A stretch of DNA of 44,152 nucleotides from a virus (IMGVR_UViG_3300009156_000046:1-44152), one strand, 5' to 3'; counted from the first letter of the stretch, positions 37,704-44,152 are shown. The notes: generated by a model not told the origin, from the letters alone. Numbers and translations: made by a program.

Positions 37704-38056
37704 GCAAGCAACCTGTCTACGGGTTTCCCTGCGTCAGCGATCCGAACGATTTCATTCCTGACGGTGAGTCCTGCTCGCCGACGGAGTTGGAAGCACACCG
37801 GATCGCCTGTGCGAACTTCGGCAAGCCGTCATTTGAGCCAAACAAGGGCTGCTACACCGAGCACGACGCGAGTGGGCAACTCGTGAAGCACGTTCTCCGC
37901 ACGTCGTGGGGCATCGGGACGAACCTAATTCAATCGTGCGATGGATGTCGAGAGCCGCATTTTGACGGCGATCCGGCGTTTATGACGTGCCACGAATGCG
38001 GTGGTCCTGAGTTCTGCGTCAATTGCTGGCCGGAACATGAGAGACAGCATGACTGA
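37700..38056 (+). CDS. Zinc-binding protein, 118 aa
   Basis: ATG 37700 overlaps the upstream TGA. Contains CDGC, CHEC and CVNC pairs near the C-terminus (SCDGCREPHFDGDPAFMTCH, ECGGPEFCVNCWPEHE) with nearby His: a likely multi-site zinc domain of treble-clef or ribbon type. The N-terminal half has no clear motif. Role unknown. Confidence 0.6.
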   Translation: MSKQPVYGFPCVSDPNDFIPDGESCSPTELEAHRIACANFGKPSFEPNKGCYTEHDASGQLVKHVLRTSWGIGTNLIQSCDGCREPHFDGDPAFMTCHECGGPEFCVNCWPEHERQHD

Positions 38057-38258
38057 TCGAAAAGAGAAAGGCTCGTGGCTCTGGTCTAGGTGCTATGCCT
38101 GCGGCCACCGGCTCCGATTCGACTCGAACGGTTGCCCACAGTGCGGTGAGGAGTTCGACGGCCGGAAGGAACCTCGCAAGTGGCCCGAGAAGTGTTCCTG
38201 TGACCGCTGCGAATTGGCGCGTGCTCCTATATCTCAGCCCTCAGAGCCGCCGCAATGA
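38049..38258 (+). CDS. Small three-CxxC zinc protein, 69 aa
   Basis: ATG 38049 (MTDRKEKGSWLW), the larger open frame is not used. CYACGHRLRF, CPQCGEEFDG and CSCDRC give six or more Cys in ribbons. Pro/Ser-rich end. Likely a nucleic-acid-binding ribbon. Confidence 0.6.
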   Translation: MTDRKEKGSWLWSRCYACGHRLRFDSNGCPQCGEEFDGRKEPRKWPEKCSCDRCELARAPISQPSEPPQ

Positions 38259-38863
38259 GCGAGCCGCCGATGGTTCTCACTTGTGGTGTGTGCGGGCATC
38301 AAGGCGAAGACGGCACGACCTACAACCACGACTGCTACTGGGTCTTTCGAGAGCGAGGCAAGATGGCGCGCGAGCTAAAAGGGCCTGCCGGTGGTGCCCG
38401 AGGCGATGCAACGACTCAATCACCTCAAAGCACCGGCTCTCCTACTCCTGTCGTCGCCGAGGTCCGGCGAGCACCGATCGACGTAGAAGACGAACTCGAA
38501 ATAGAGCGCATGAGGCTGGCGGCTTGCACGGCTGCTGCGCTTGGCAATACCGAGGAGTCGGCGGCTCAACGCATCCCGCGCGAGAGTCCGTATTGGTCGG
38601 CATCGTATCAAGATGTCTGCAATACCGTTGACCGCGAAATGGCGTTGCGTGCCGAACTCGAAGCCCTCCGCACCCGTCTCCGAGGACTGGAGCAGCAGAT
38701 GCGGAAAGATTCGCAAGCACATTTAGACGATGCGAAGCGTCTATCTCTCCGCAGCGCCCCCAACCTCGCAGTTGGTCGTGAGGAGCAGCTCGCGCAAGTT
38801 CACAAGTGGTTCGCTGACGAGTTAGCCCGCCTGCTCACCACACCCGAGGAGCCAGGAACGTGA
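38255..38863 (+). CDS. Phage protein with N-terminal zinc motif and coiled coil, 202 aa
   Basis: Begins MVLTCGVCGHQGEDGTTYNH with a further Cys/His, a zinc-type start seen in small phage proteins. Residues about 105-145 have IPRESPYWSASYQDVCNTVD, a conserved phage segment, then a helix (AELEALRTRLRGLEQQMRKD). The C-terminus ends TTPEEP, and those codons double as the ribosome binding site of the next gene. Confidence 0.65.
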   Translation: MSEPPMVLTCGVCGHQGEDGTTYNHDCYWVFRERGKMARELKGPAGGARGDATTQSPQSTGSPTPVVAEVRRAPIDVEDELEIERMRLAACTAAALGNTEESAAQRIPRESPYWSASYQDVCNTVDREMALRAELEALRTRLRGLEQQMRKDSQAHLDDAKRLSLRSAPNLAVGREEQLAQVHKWFADELARLLTTPEEPGT

Positions 38864-39044
38864 AACAGCCGGTTCGCAAATACGACGGGACGATCGCGCG
38901 CATTGCCGGTAATCTTCTGAGCGGCGACACTGATTGGGTGGTCGGTGGGCAGAAGCGAGAATGGGCTGTCAAGGCTGCTGTCGAAACAGCCCGCGCGATT
39001 GTTGCTGAAGTTGAGCGCACGCAGCCGACCACACCCGAGGAGCC
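38837..39044 (+). repeat. 17-bp repeat ending two consecutive genes (38837-38853, 39028-39044)
   Basis: accacacccgaggagcc occurs at the 3' ends of 38255-38863 and 38860-39048 and encodes TTPEEP. The GAGGAG in it is a ribosome binding site for the next gene. A related form (ccagaggagcc) ends 39049-39228. Confidence 0.75.
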
Positions 39045-39048
39045 CTAG
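38860..39048 (+). CDS. Phage protein, 62 aa (YDGTIARIAGN type)
   Basis: GTG start at 38860, four-base overlap with the previous gene, GAGGAG seven bases upstream. RKYDGTIARIAGNLLSGDT then VKAAVETARAIVAEVERTQP is a small family frequent in phage accessory arms. No known function. Confidence 0.6.
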   Translation: MKQPVRKYDGTIARIAGNLLSGDTDWVVGGQKREWAVKAAVETARAIVAEVERTQPTTPEEP

Positions 39049-39228
39049 ATGCCCAAGGGACGATCGAATAATCCGCGCGTGCCCTCACCTCCCGATGGCA
39101 ACTGGAAACGTCGCGCTCCGTCGCGGCTACAACCAACAGCATCGGAAATCTTCGCGACGAATCTACGACGGGCTCGAGCACGGAAAGGTCGCGCCTTCAA
39201 GAAGTTGGCACCAGAGGAGCCTACGTAG
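39049..39228 (+). CDS. Small basic protein, 59 aa
   Basis: ATG 39049 directly after the previous TAG, GAGGAG ribosome site. Pro/Arg-rich N-terminus, then FATNLRRARARKGRAFKKLA, which looks like the beginning of an XRE helix-turn-helix cut short, and a PEEP end. May be a remnant or an anti-regulator. Uncertain. Confidence 0.45.
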   Translation: MPKGRSNNPRVPSPPDGNWKRRAPSRLQPTASEIFATNLRRARARKGRAFKKLAPEEPT

Positions 39229-40440
39229 ATGACCGAACTGTGGTTAGGACCGGATCTGAATGCGGATCTGCTCCCCTTGGTGCAGCAACCGGAGTTATGG
39301 CCGATCGCGCGCTCACGCTGCGTCATGCTCCAAATGTTCGAGCAACAGATCGGCTCCGATACCGAGAATCAATACGATATCGGGTTGAACTACTACCCGC
39401 GCTTACGGGATGCAGGATTCTTCGCCGGCTTAACCGTGCCGCTCGCGATCGAAACACCAGGCTTAAAGGCATGGGACACGGAAAACGGCGTGCCGACCGG
39501 GAAACAGGCGGCCTATGCACTGACGCGAGCGATTAACCGCGTGCTTGCGGCTGGCGGCGCCCTAGCGACGTATTCGATGGATGATCCGCTCGCGGCATCG
39601 TTGTCGGATTTCCCGTCACCCGTGCCGATCGAGACGGTCACGGAGGTCTTATGCCGTGTCGCGCGAGCTGGCAGCGATATGGGCGTGCAAGGCGGCATCA
39701 CGGAAGCGTATCCGACGTGTTCCGTATCGCAGATCGTGGATTTATTCGGGCATGTGCAGCAAGCGGGCTGGTCGCCGCGGCATCTGCACACGGACATTGA
39801 CGAGCAACACGCGAAAGACTTGGAATCGCGCCGGCTAATCAATATCTCGTCAGATTTGCGCGATCTCCAGAACGCTTGTCGCGCGTGGGGGATTCCATTC
39901 GGGATCATTCTGAACGGCCAACGCGGCGACACACCCGAAGCGTATCGTGCGGGCTTTTGGGAATGGTTCACATTCGTGCGCGAACGACTCGGCGGCGATC
40001 CTGATCGTTACATCCTTGAGAGTTGGAAGAAAAAGAATCTGCCGGTGAATCTGCCGGAAACAGACGGCTTAGCCCATACTGGCTTACTGCGAGAAGTCGC
40101 TGAACAACTGCACACCAACACACCGGAGACGCCTATGAAGTGGATTCAGGTCACAGTGGTCGAAAACTCGAACGGCACAACGCTCGCGAATCCCAACGGC
40201 ACGGTGCGGAGCCTGAATCCAGCGCATAACACACCGCCATACGGCCCGTATCACTGGGAAGAACGGCAGGCCGGCTCTCACGGCGGCTATGAGCTGTGCG
40301 GCATTGGTGGAGGCACCGTCTCCTATAGCCCACTCGGAGAATATGTCGTGTTCGGCTTCGGAACGGGCCTGAATGGGTTTTCGATCATGACCGAGGAGCC
40401 GCTGAAGATCGAAACCATCCCGTTAGCTGAGACGACGTAA
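39229..40440 (+). CDS. TIM-barrel hydrolase-like protein, 403 aa
   Basis: ATG 39229, ribosome site in the previous gene's last codons. Residues about 1-300 look like a (beta/alpha)8 barrel: LWLGPDL at start, LAIETPG (72-78), TEAYP (158-162), HLHTDIDEQHAKD (185-197), FGIILNGQ. Acidic residues at strand ends fit a glycosidase. From about 305 a beta domain (MKWIQVTVVENSNGTTLANP) could bind carbohydrate. It may degrade a surface polysaccharide or peptidoglycan. No close family known to me. Confidence 0.5.
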   Translation: MTELWLGPDLNADLLPLVQQPELWPIARSRCVMLQMFEQQIGSDTENQYDIGLNYYPRLRDAGFFAGLTVPLAIETPGLKAWDTENGVPTGKQAAYALTRAINRVLAAGGALATYSMDDPLAASLSDFPSPVPIETVTEVLCRVARAGSDMGVQGGITEAYPTCSVSQIVDLFGHVQQAGWSPRHLHTDIDEQHAKDLESRRLINISSDLRDLQNACRAWGIPFGIILNGQRGDTPEAYRAGFWEWFTFVRERLGGDPDRYILESWKKKNLPVNLPETDGLAHTGLLREVAEQLHTNTPETPMKWIQVTVVENSNGTTLANPNGTVRSLNPAHNTPPYGPYHWEERQAGSHGGYELCGIGGGTVSYSPLGEYVVFGFGTGLNGFSIMTEEPLKIETIPLAETT

Positions 40441-40743
40441 GTGAGCACCCGAGAAGACGTGCTGAGCGCCCCGATGGCGGCTAGATTACTATTCAAACTC
40501 AAAGATGAGTGCGAGAAGCAGCACGCGCGAGCGGAGAAACTGTCCACCGATCTCAGTGAATCCCAGGCAACTGAACACGCCGCGATCGAACGACTCAATG
40601 GATGCCTGACTCTCATTAGATTTCTAGAAGTGAAATGGCGCAGACAGTTCAGGCAGGGGCAGCTAGATGGCTACTCGCGTCCGGCGTTAGCTGAGTGCGC
40701 CGACGAACTCGCCAGTTTGCTTAAGACACTGGAGACACCGTGA
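40441..40743 (+). CDS. Coiled-coil protein, 100 aa
   Basis: GTG 40441 follows the previous stop. Long helix (LKDECEKQHARAEKLSTDLS, SQATEHAAIERLNG) with a helical end. Its TGA overlaps the GTG of the next gene. It lies between two TIM-barrel-like genes and may assemble them, but this is inferred. Confidence 0.55.
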   Translation: MSTREDVLSAPMAARLLFKLKDECEKQHARAEKLSTDLSESQATEHAAIERLNGCLTLIRFLEVKWRRQFRQGQLDGYSRPALAECADELASLLKTLETP

Positions 40744-42014
40744 GCGGCGCTAATTACCTGCTTTTGAGCGGCAGTGCTGGATCTGCCGGCGGCAACTTCG
40801 CGCGGTATCCGCTCAAGGGACGTATTTATCTGAATCCGAGAGGCGTCTGGTGCGATGCGGACGGGCCGTGCCTGATTTTCTTCCATTCGGCATTCCAGCT
40901 CATCACGCTCGTCGCGACGGATAAGCCTGAAGCCGTGCGAACGGTGCGTGCGATTGCTCGAGCCGGGTCAGGCGTGCGCTTTTTCACGCGGATCGGCGCT
41001 GATTTCGATGTCGTTGGTCGGCATCCCTACTTCAGTGACACGTTCTGGGGAAAAGGCAACCGCGAAATCGATTCCACGATGTGCCGCGACTATTTAGCGG
41101 AAACGCTCGACCTCTGCGGCGATCATGGGCTGAAAGTGTTCACCACGATGGGCTCCATGTCGAAGAACGATGCGGTCGAATACGACTTTCACATGATGGT
41201 TGCCGATATCGTCGTCGCATCTGGACACACAGAGACGCTTGCGGGTGCGGAACATCGCAATGAACCTGATCAAACCTCGCAATATACCGGCGATCCGCCG
41301 AAAGCCTGGACACTCGCGAAGCGCACGATGCAAGATTTTAAGGCTAAGGTCGGTTGCGTCATCACCGGGGGCTCGTGGGGCGACAACGATATGGTGCTCG
41401 CGTCAGCAGATGGCATGGATGCGATGGACACGCACGCCAATCGGAGCCCAACGCCTGAACACGTCCGACACGTTCACACGGTGTGGAATACCTACAAGTT
41501 CAACGGGCGGTCGAATAAGGGCATCTGGCGCGGTGAAGACCCTGGACCGAATGATCCCTACGTGGAGAACACGCGGCGTGAGCCTCACGCGAGCATCGGC
41601 GGCGATATGTTCGTCGGCAACAATGATCCAGACTATCAATTCGCCGATACGATGGTCGCAGCCTTCACGGGACAAGCGCAGTGCTGGCTGAATGGTCCCG
41701 CGGTGCGCCAATATTGCCCGATCGATTCAACGGCCTGGGGGTTTCTGGAATGCCCCGAGCTGCTACACACGTTCATGCCGAAAGATGTTGGTGTATGGGC
41801 GATGCAGACGCCGAATCCCTCATGGATCATCGCGCCAGATAACAAGCGATTCGTCTACGCCGGCCTCACGGCCTGGGGCCAATACACGCGCCCGCCACGT
41901 CCGATCGGGAAACGGCGCGTCGTGACCGCAGCAGGGCTCTTAAGTGATGGATCTGGCCCGGTGACATTACCGGAAGGCGTGAAATCGTTGTTGATTGTTG
42001 GAGAGTTTGCGTGA
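40740..42014 (+). CDS. Glycoside hydrolase-like TIM-barrel protein, 424 aa
   Basis: GTG 40740 start (GTGA overlap). Barrel features of clan GH-A: LKGRIYLNPRGVWCDADGPC near the start, HRNEP with Asn 174-Glu 175 (general acid position), GITGGSW-like strand, GEDPGPND and HASIGGDMFVG, and a C-terminal beta sandwich. The same build is found in phage-borne endoglycosidases. A second catalytic Glu is not certain. Could act on host or biofilm polysaccharide. Confidence 0.55.
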   Translation: MSGANYLLLSGSAGSAGGNFARYPLKGRIYLNPRGVWCDADGPCLIFFHSAFQLITLVATDKPEAVRTVRAIARAGSGVRFFTRIGADFDVVGRHPYFSDTFWGKGNREIDSTMCRDYLAETLDLCGDHGLKVFTTMGSMSKNDAVEYDFHMMVADIVVASGHTETLAGAEHRNEPDQTSQYTGDPPKAWTLAKRTMQDFKAKVGCVITGGSWGDNDMVLASADGMDAMDTHANRSPTPEHVRHVHTVWNTYKFNGRSNKGIWRGEDPGPNDPYVENTRREPHASIGGDMFVGNNDPDYQFADTMVAAFTGQAQCWLNGPAVRQYCPIDSTAWGFLECPELLHTFMPKDVGVWAMQTPNPSWIIAPDNKRFVYAGLTAWGQYTRPPRPIGKRRVVTAAGLLSDGSGPVTLPEGVKSLLIVGEFA

Positions 42015-42085
42015 ACTTCGGGCGCTCGCACACGTCGGTAATTCTGCCGATTGGCGTCACTCAACCGTCGCGGCTCGAACGGTGA
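42011..42085 (+). CDS. Possible tiny ORF, 24 aa
   Basis: GTG 42011 overlaps the TGA of the hydrolase gene as in the rest of this arm and reads VNFGRSHTSVILPIGVTQPS then RLER. It may be a real leader or chance. The following 42086-42134 has no gene. Confidence 0.25.
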   Translation: MNFGRSHTSVILPIGVTQPSRLER

Positions 42086-42134
42086 AGACTTCGAGCCAAA
42101 TTCGACTCAGATCGACTAACGAAAGTGACTCGAT

Positions 42135-42251
42135 ATGATTCTACTCGGCTACATCGCGCTGACATGTTTCGGATTACTGGTGCTGTGCGTATTGATCGGG
42201 TTAGGCTTCACGGTCTACAACTCGATTCAAGAGGCACGTAGTGAGCGATAA
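42135..42251 (+). CDS. Single-pass membrane peptide, 38 aa
   Basis: MILLGYIALTCFGLLVLCVL then IGLGFTVYNSI, one membrane helix and a short charged tail. Too short for usual gene lists. Its end overlaps the next GTG. Could be a superinfection-exclusion, inhibitor or holin-like peptide. Confidence 0.55.
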   Translation: MILLGYIALTCFGLLVLCVLIGLGFTVYNSIQEARSER

Positions 42252-42504
42252 TCCACTCGTGCCAGTCGGGCCGACGCTGTTTCCGAAGTCTGCCCTGGAT
42301 GCCGCGGTGCGCGAGATGATTCCGCAACTACCTCCCGGCCGCACGCACGGAGTCGGCTTCGCGCATGATTGCAGCGGCACACGCTTCGCTGTGCTCTTTG
42401 GCGACAAAGACGGCAAAGGCATCGATTGGGAAGCGAGCGGAGCTGTGGTAGTCGATCCAAGAGGCCACGTAGGCGGCGCGGTAGCTGGAAACATCACATG
42501 GTAA
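42241..42504 (+). CDS. Hypothetical protein, 87 aa
   Basis: GTG 42241 with AGAGG seven bases upstream. Small beta-rich protein (HGVGFAHDCSGTRFAVLFGD, EASGAVVVDPRGHVGG). No family recognised. Overlaps the next gene by seven bases. Confidence 0.6.
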   Translation: MSDNPLVPVGPTLFPKSALDAAVREMIPQLPPGRTHGVGFAHDCSGTRFAVLFGDKDGKGIDWEASGAVVVDPRGHVGGAVAGNITW

Positions 42505-42695
42505 TCTGCCGGCATCCGTCCACGCGCGTCGGTGAGCCGGTTGTGAAGGACGATTGCGTGAACGTGTCGGAGATTTGCACGACGTGTCAGGCACCTGTCG
42601 CCGTGGTGAGTTGGACGAAGGACGCCTGGATACATCACCAGATGAAGCGGATCGTCAACGTGCAGCAAGGGAGTCTCTTTGGCGGACAGGAGTAA
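42498..42695 (+). CDS. Small zinc-site protein, 65 aa
   Basis: ATG 42498 inside the previous gene's end. CRHP...C...ICTTCQAPVAV gives four potential ligands, and the end (QMKRIVNVQQGSLFGGQE) is basic. A zinc ribbon-like fold is plausible. Confidence 0.55.
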   Translation: MVICRHPSTRVGEPVVKDDCVNVSEICTTCQAPVAVVSWTKDAWIHHQMKRIVNVQQGSLFGGQE

Positions 42696-42697
42696 CA

Positions 42698-42997
42698 ATG
42701 CAATCATGGGGTGCGCAGCGTGAAGTCGAGAAGGTCAAAACGAATCCGCACAACAAGTGCATCGTCGTGGACAGTGGGACGTGTCGGAATGCGATTCGCG
42801 TGCTGCATCAGGACGGCGGCGTAAACGTCTGGCTTGGCCTAGATCGCGATTCGTTACCAGAATTCATCATCGGTCAAGGCGAGACAACCGATCGCGCGCT
42901 TGCCGATGCTGTCGCCACACTGGAAGCGCTCACGAAAGGCATTCAGGAACGGCGATATCCAGACGACTGGAAGATCGACACGCTCGGAGACGATTAA
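42698..42997 (+). CDS. Hypothetical protein, 99 aa
   Basis: ATG 42698 with AGGAG six bases upstream, the best in this area. Mixed alpha/beta (HNKCIVVDSGTCRNAIRVLH, EFIIGQGETTDRALADAVAT), perhaps with a Rossmann-like core, no recognised motif. Confidence 0.6.
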   Translation: MQSWGAQREVEKVKTNPHNKCIVVDSGTCRNAIRVLHQDGGVNVWLGLDRDSLPEFIIGQGETTDRALADAVATLEALTKGIQERRYPDDWKIDTLGDD

Positions 42998-43093
42998 ATG
43001 ACGCGGACAGACTGGTGGGACGCCTCGTGCGTGATCGGAATGCTCCTGATTGCGGTGGGGTTGGCGTATTGGATTGTTGTGGTGACGCGATGA
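42998..43093 (+). CDS. Single-pass membrane peptide, 31 aa
   Basis: MTRTDWWDASCVIGMLLIAV then GLAYWIVVVTR: a membrane helix with a Trp-rich start. Abuts the previous stop, its TGA overlaps the next ATG. Very short, so moderate confidence. Confidence 0.5.
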   Translation: MTRTDWWDASCVIGMLLIAVGLAYWIVVVTR

Positions 43094-43278
43094 AGAAAGC
43101 GGCAGATCGGTGCGCGCATTGGTGGGAGCGTCGGTCCCCAGGCAAGCGATACGTCAACGCTCGCGGGCAGTGCAAGAGACTCACGGCACATCCGAGCGGC
43201 TACTGTAAAGAGCATCGCTATCAATATCGCTGGAATGATGCACAGGAAGACGATTTTAGGCGAGCAAATCGGGGATGA
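43090..43278 (+). CDS. Small Cys/His protein, 62 aa
   Basis: ATG 43090 (MKKAADRCAHWWERRSPGKR). Cys and His at C-A-H, QCKRLT, YCKEHR form a likely zinc site (C-x-H, C, C-x-x-H). Basic; ATGA overlap with the next gene. Confidence 0.55.
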   Translation: MKKAADRCAHWWERRSPGKRYVNARGQCKRLTAHPSGYCKEHRYQYRWNDAQEDDFRRANRG

Positions 43279-43376
43279 AGAGAAGGACCGATCGGTCAAG
43301 CCCTAGCGATCCACCGCAGTCGGAACCGCCGTCGACGCAGACTCGAACGTGGACCTTCTCTCGAAAGGAATCGTAG
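43275..43376 (+). CDS. Possible small ORF, 33 aa
   Basis: ATG 43275 overlaps the previous TGA and reads MKRRTDRSSPSDPPQSEPPS and TQTRTWTFSRKES. Ser/Pro-rich, disordered. Its last codons contain the AAAGGA site of the next gene, so it may serve as a translational leader. Confidence 0.45.
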   Translation: MKRRTDRSSPSDPPQSEPPSTQTRTWTFSRKES

Positions 43377-43377
43377 C

Positions 43378-43551
43378 ATGGACGAGCAGGAATGGATCGA
43401 ACTAATTTCAGCTATGGAGATGGTGAAGCAAGCTCTCGACGGAATCAAAGCGAATCCGGCACTAGCCGATCCGCGCGGGATTTCAATTGCCATTACACAT
43501 CTTGAAACGTCGATGTTGTGGGTTGCGAATGCCAGGCATGAGCCGACGTAG
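43378..43551 (+). CDS. Acb2/Tad1-like cyclic-nucleotide sponge candidate, 57 aa
   Basis: ATG 43378, with AAAGGA eight bases upstream. The protein is two helices: residues 5-26 (EWIELISAMEMVKQALDGIK) and 33-54 (RGISIAITHLETSMLWVANA). The second reads like the conserved helix of the Acb2/Tad1 hairpin family, 'A-x-T-x-L-(E/Q)-x-x-(F/M)-(M/L)-W-x-x-x-A', and the preceding 'DPR' turn also fits. Known members bind cyclic oligonucleotides and signalling nucleotides of CBASS and Thoeris; here only the hairpin is present, and residues for ligand contact cannot be verified. Located just before the putative RNA element. Confidence 0.55.
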   Translation: MDEQEWIELISAMEMVKQALDGIKANPALADPRGISIAITHLETSMLWVANARHEPT

Positions 43552-43804
43552 CCGACTCGAGATGCCACAACGACAGGGGACGGCCGGACCTGATCCGACC
43601 GTGCGACCTCGGTAGGGGCGAGCACTAGGCCGTTTGCTCGGCGCAGCCGGGACGGTAAGCCCTGAAGGCAAAGTGAGGCAACGCAGCAAGAAAACCAGAG
43701 AGCCATCCGTAACTAGCAAGTGGCAATGGTGCTCGGTCCCCGCTTGACGCGAACGCCGGCATAGGACTAGGCGTGACAGCCCGGAGAGACGGGCCTTCCC
43801 TGAA
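43552..43804 (+). ncRNA. Candidate structured RNA of about 250 nt
   Basis: The only gap of this size in the rightward arm, where all other genes overlap or abut. Pairings visible by eye: 43580-43588 with 43594-43602 (eight pairs, one mismatch), 43615-43625 with 43729-43741 (eleven pairs with a two-base bulge, closing a 100-nt domain), 43629-43632 with 43639-43642, 43652-43655 with 43707-43710, 43753-43757 with 43770-43774, and GCCCG/CGGGC (43779-43783 with 43790-43794) with a GAGAGA loop. Unpaired A-rich tracts (GCAAGAAAACC) lie between stems. AGCCCGGAGA is reminiscent of a B12-box, but other cobalamin riboswitch parts are not clear, so no class is assigned. Confidence 0.55.
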
Positions 43805-44023
43805 ATGAAACCGAACCAGCATCACCCGCTCGGACTAACGCTGTTTAGCCGCGCCAGAATCTACGCCCAATTCGTAACGGCCGTCCGACGCTGCAAGCGC
43901 CCAGGCTGCGACCGACGCATCGGAAGCGATCGACGCGCCGACTCGGAATACTGCTCAAAACGCTGCCAGCAGGTCGAAGCACAGAAACGCCACTACGCCA
44001 AGCGAAAAGCGAAACGCGGATAA
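43805..44023 (+). CDS. Zinc-finger basic protein, 72 aa
   Basis: ATG 43805; no standard ribosome site. Contains CKRPGCDRRI and YCSKRCQQVEAQKR, the 'C-x4-C ... YCS-x-RC' finger common in small phage and bacterial DNA-binding proteins, then a very basic tail (YAKRKAKRG). Its transcript would carry the RNA element just upstream. Possible regulator. Confidence 0.65.
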   Translation: MKPNQHHPLGLTLFSRARIYAQFVTAVRRCKRPGCDRRIGSDRRADSEYCSKRCQQVEAQKRHYAKRKAKRG

Positions 44024-44025
44024 AG

Positions 44026-44055
44026 TTGACAATCGAATGAGTGTAGTGCTATACC
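44026..44055 (+). promoter_or_regulatory. Rightward promoter at the window end
   Basis: TTGACA (44026-44031), 18-base spacer, TATACC (44050-44055) on the plus strand directly after the last stop. Copy B of the 18-base motif covers the expected transcription start. It would transcribe genes beyond the window. Confidence 0.6.
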
Positions 44056-44058
44056 GGA

Positions 44059-44121
44059 TTACTAAATGAGCATTCACGAACTGTGCTACTACACCGATAC
44101 AGTTATTGAATGACCATTTAC
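44059..44121 (+). repeat. 18-base motif, copies B (44059-44077) and C (44103-44121)
   Basis: ttactaaatgagcattcac and ttattgaatgaccatttac, spaced 44 bases start to start, related to copy A at 33468-33486. Inverted GTGTAGT/ACTACAC arms (44041-44047, 44087-44093) surround copy B. Together they look like an operator array over the promoter. Confidence 0.5.
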
Positions 44122-44152
44122 AAATTAACAGGCTGTTGACAGGGCGACCCAG

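Noticed and set aside
43296-43719. Long minus-strand frames in 43296-43719
   Set aside because: They cross the sponge-like gene and the structured RNA, with Arg/Pro/Ser-rich shadow composition and no ribosome site.
43552-43804. Cobalamin riboswitch
   Set aside because: Only an AGCCCGGAGA stretch resembles the B12 box; the remaining conserved core is not found.
1-44152. CRISPR array or insertion sequence
   Set aside because: No regular repeat-spacer series, transposase or terminal inverted repeats are seen.

Overview
This window is most of the genome, or a large part of it, of an uncultured, GC-rich, short-tailed (P22-like podovirus) phage. The assignment rests on a P22-type morphogenesis set read leftward on the minus strand: terminase large subunit (30600-32090), P22-type portal (26800-29076), scaffold (25697-26800), gene-5-type coat protein (24429-25667), a gp4-like head-tail adaptor (21702-22697), a gp10-like tail stabilisation protein (15786-16904), fibre and decoration proteins, and ejection-protein candidates (7937-11845). 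I see no integrase, DNA polymerase, helicase or recognisable endolysin. The host cannot be named from the sequence.

Layout. (1) 1-5482, minus strand: a compact early/regulatory arm. A small XRE repressor (5224-5445) is the first gene of a chain of 12 overlapping small genes running down to 2180. Three further units downstream (starts at 2051, 1231 and 559) each have their own near-consensus promoter (TTGACA-17-TATATT) carrying the same inverted repeat in the spacer, so the arm looks like one regulon. (2) 5578-7906, minus: small membrane proteins (lysis candidates). (3) 7937-33285, minus: virion, packaging and a replication-initiator-like gene. (4) 33286-34140: a control region with short repeats and a divergent gene start. 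(5) 34141-44023, plus strand: about 30 tightly overlapping accessory genes, including a ribbon-helix-helix regulator, an HNH protein, a cytosine-C5 methyltransferase, a protein resembling the tRNA/DNA-guanine transglycosylase fold, two TIM-barrel hydrolase-like proteins, many small zinc-binding proteins, a 57-residue protein resembling the Acb2/Tad1 cyclic-nucleotide sponges, and a 253-nt apparently structured RNA.

How it may work together (inference). The XRE protein probably shuts off its own operon and three satellite promoters. The rightward arm looks like a counter-defence and host-takeover island, with base modification by the methyltransferase and perhaps by the transglycosylase-like enzyme, and a signalling-nucleotide sponge. 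That arm appears to have been built by serial insertion: four pairs of short exact direct repeats sit at gene boundaries, three of them beside clipped gene starts or ends. Two virion proteins that are normally single polypeptides (a gp10-like stabilisation protein and a p32-like DNA-transfer protein) are split over two genes here, with new beta-rich or collagen-like sequence between the halves. All family names come from recalled motifs, not from searches.
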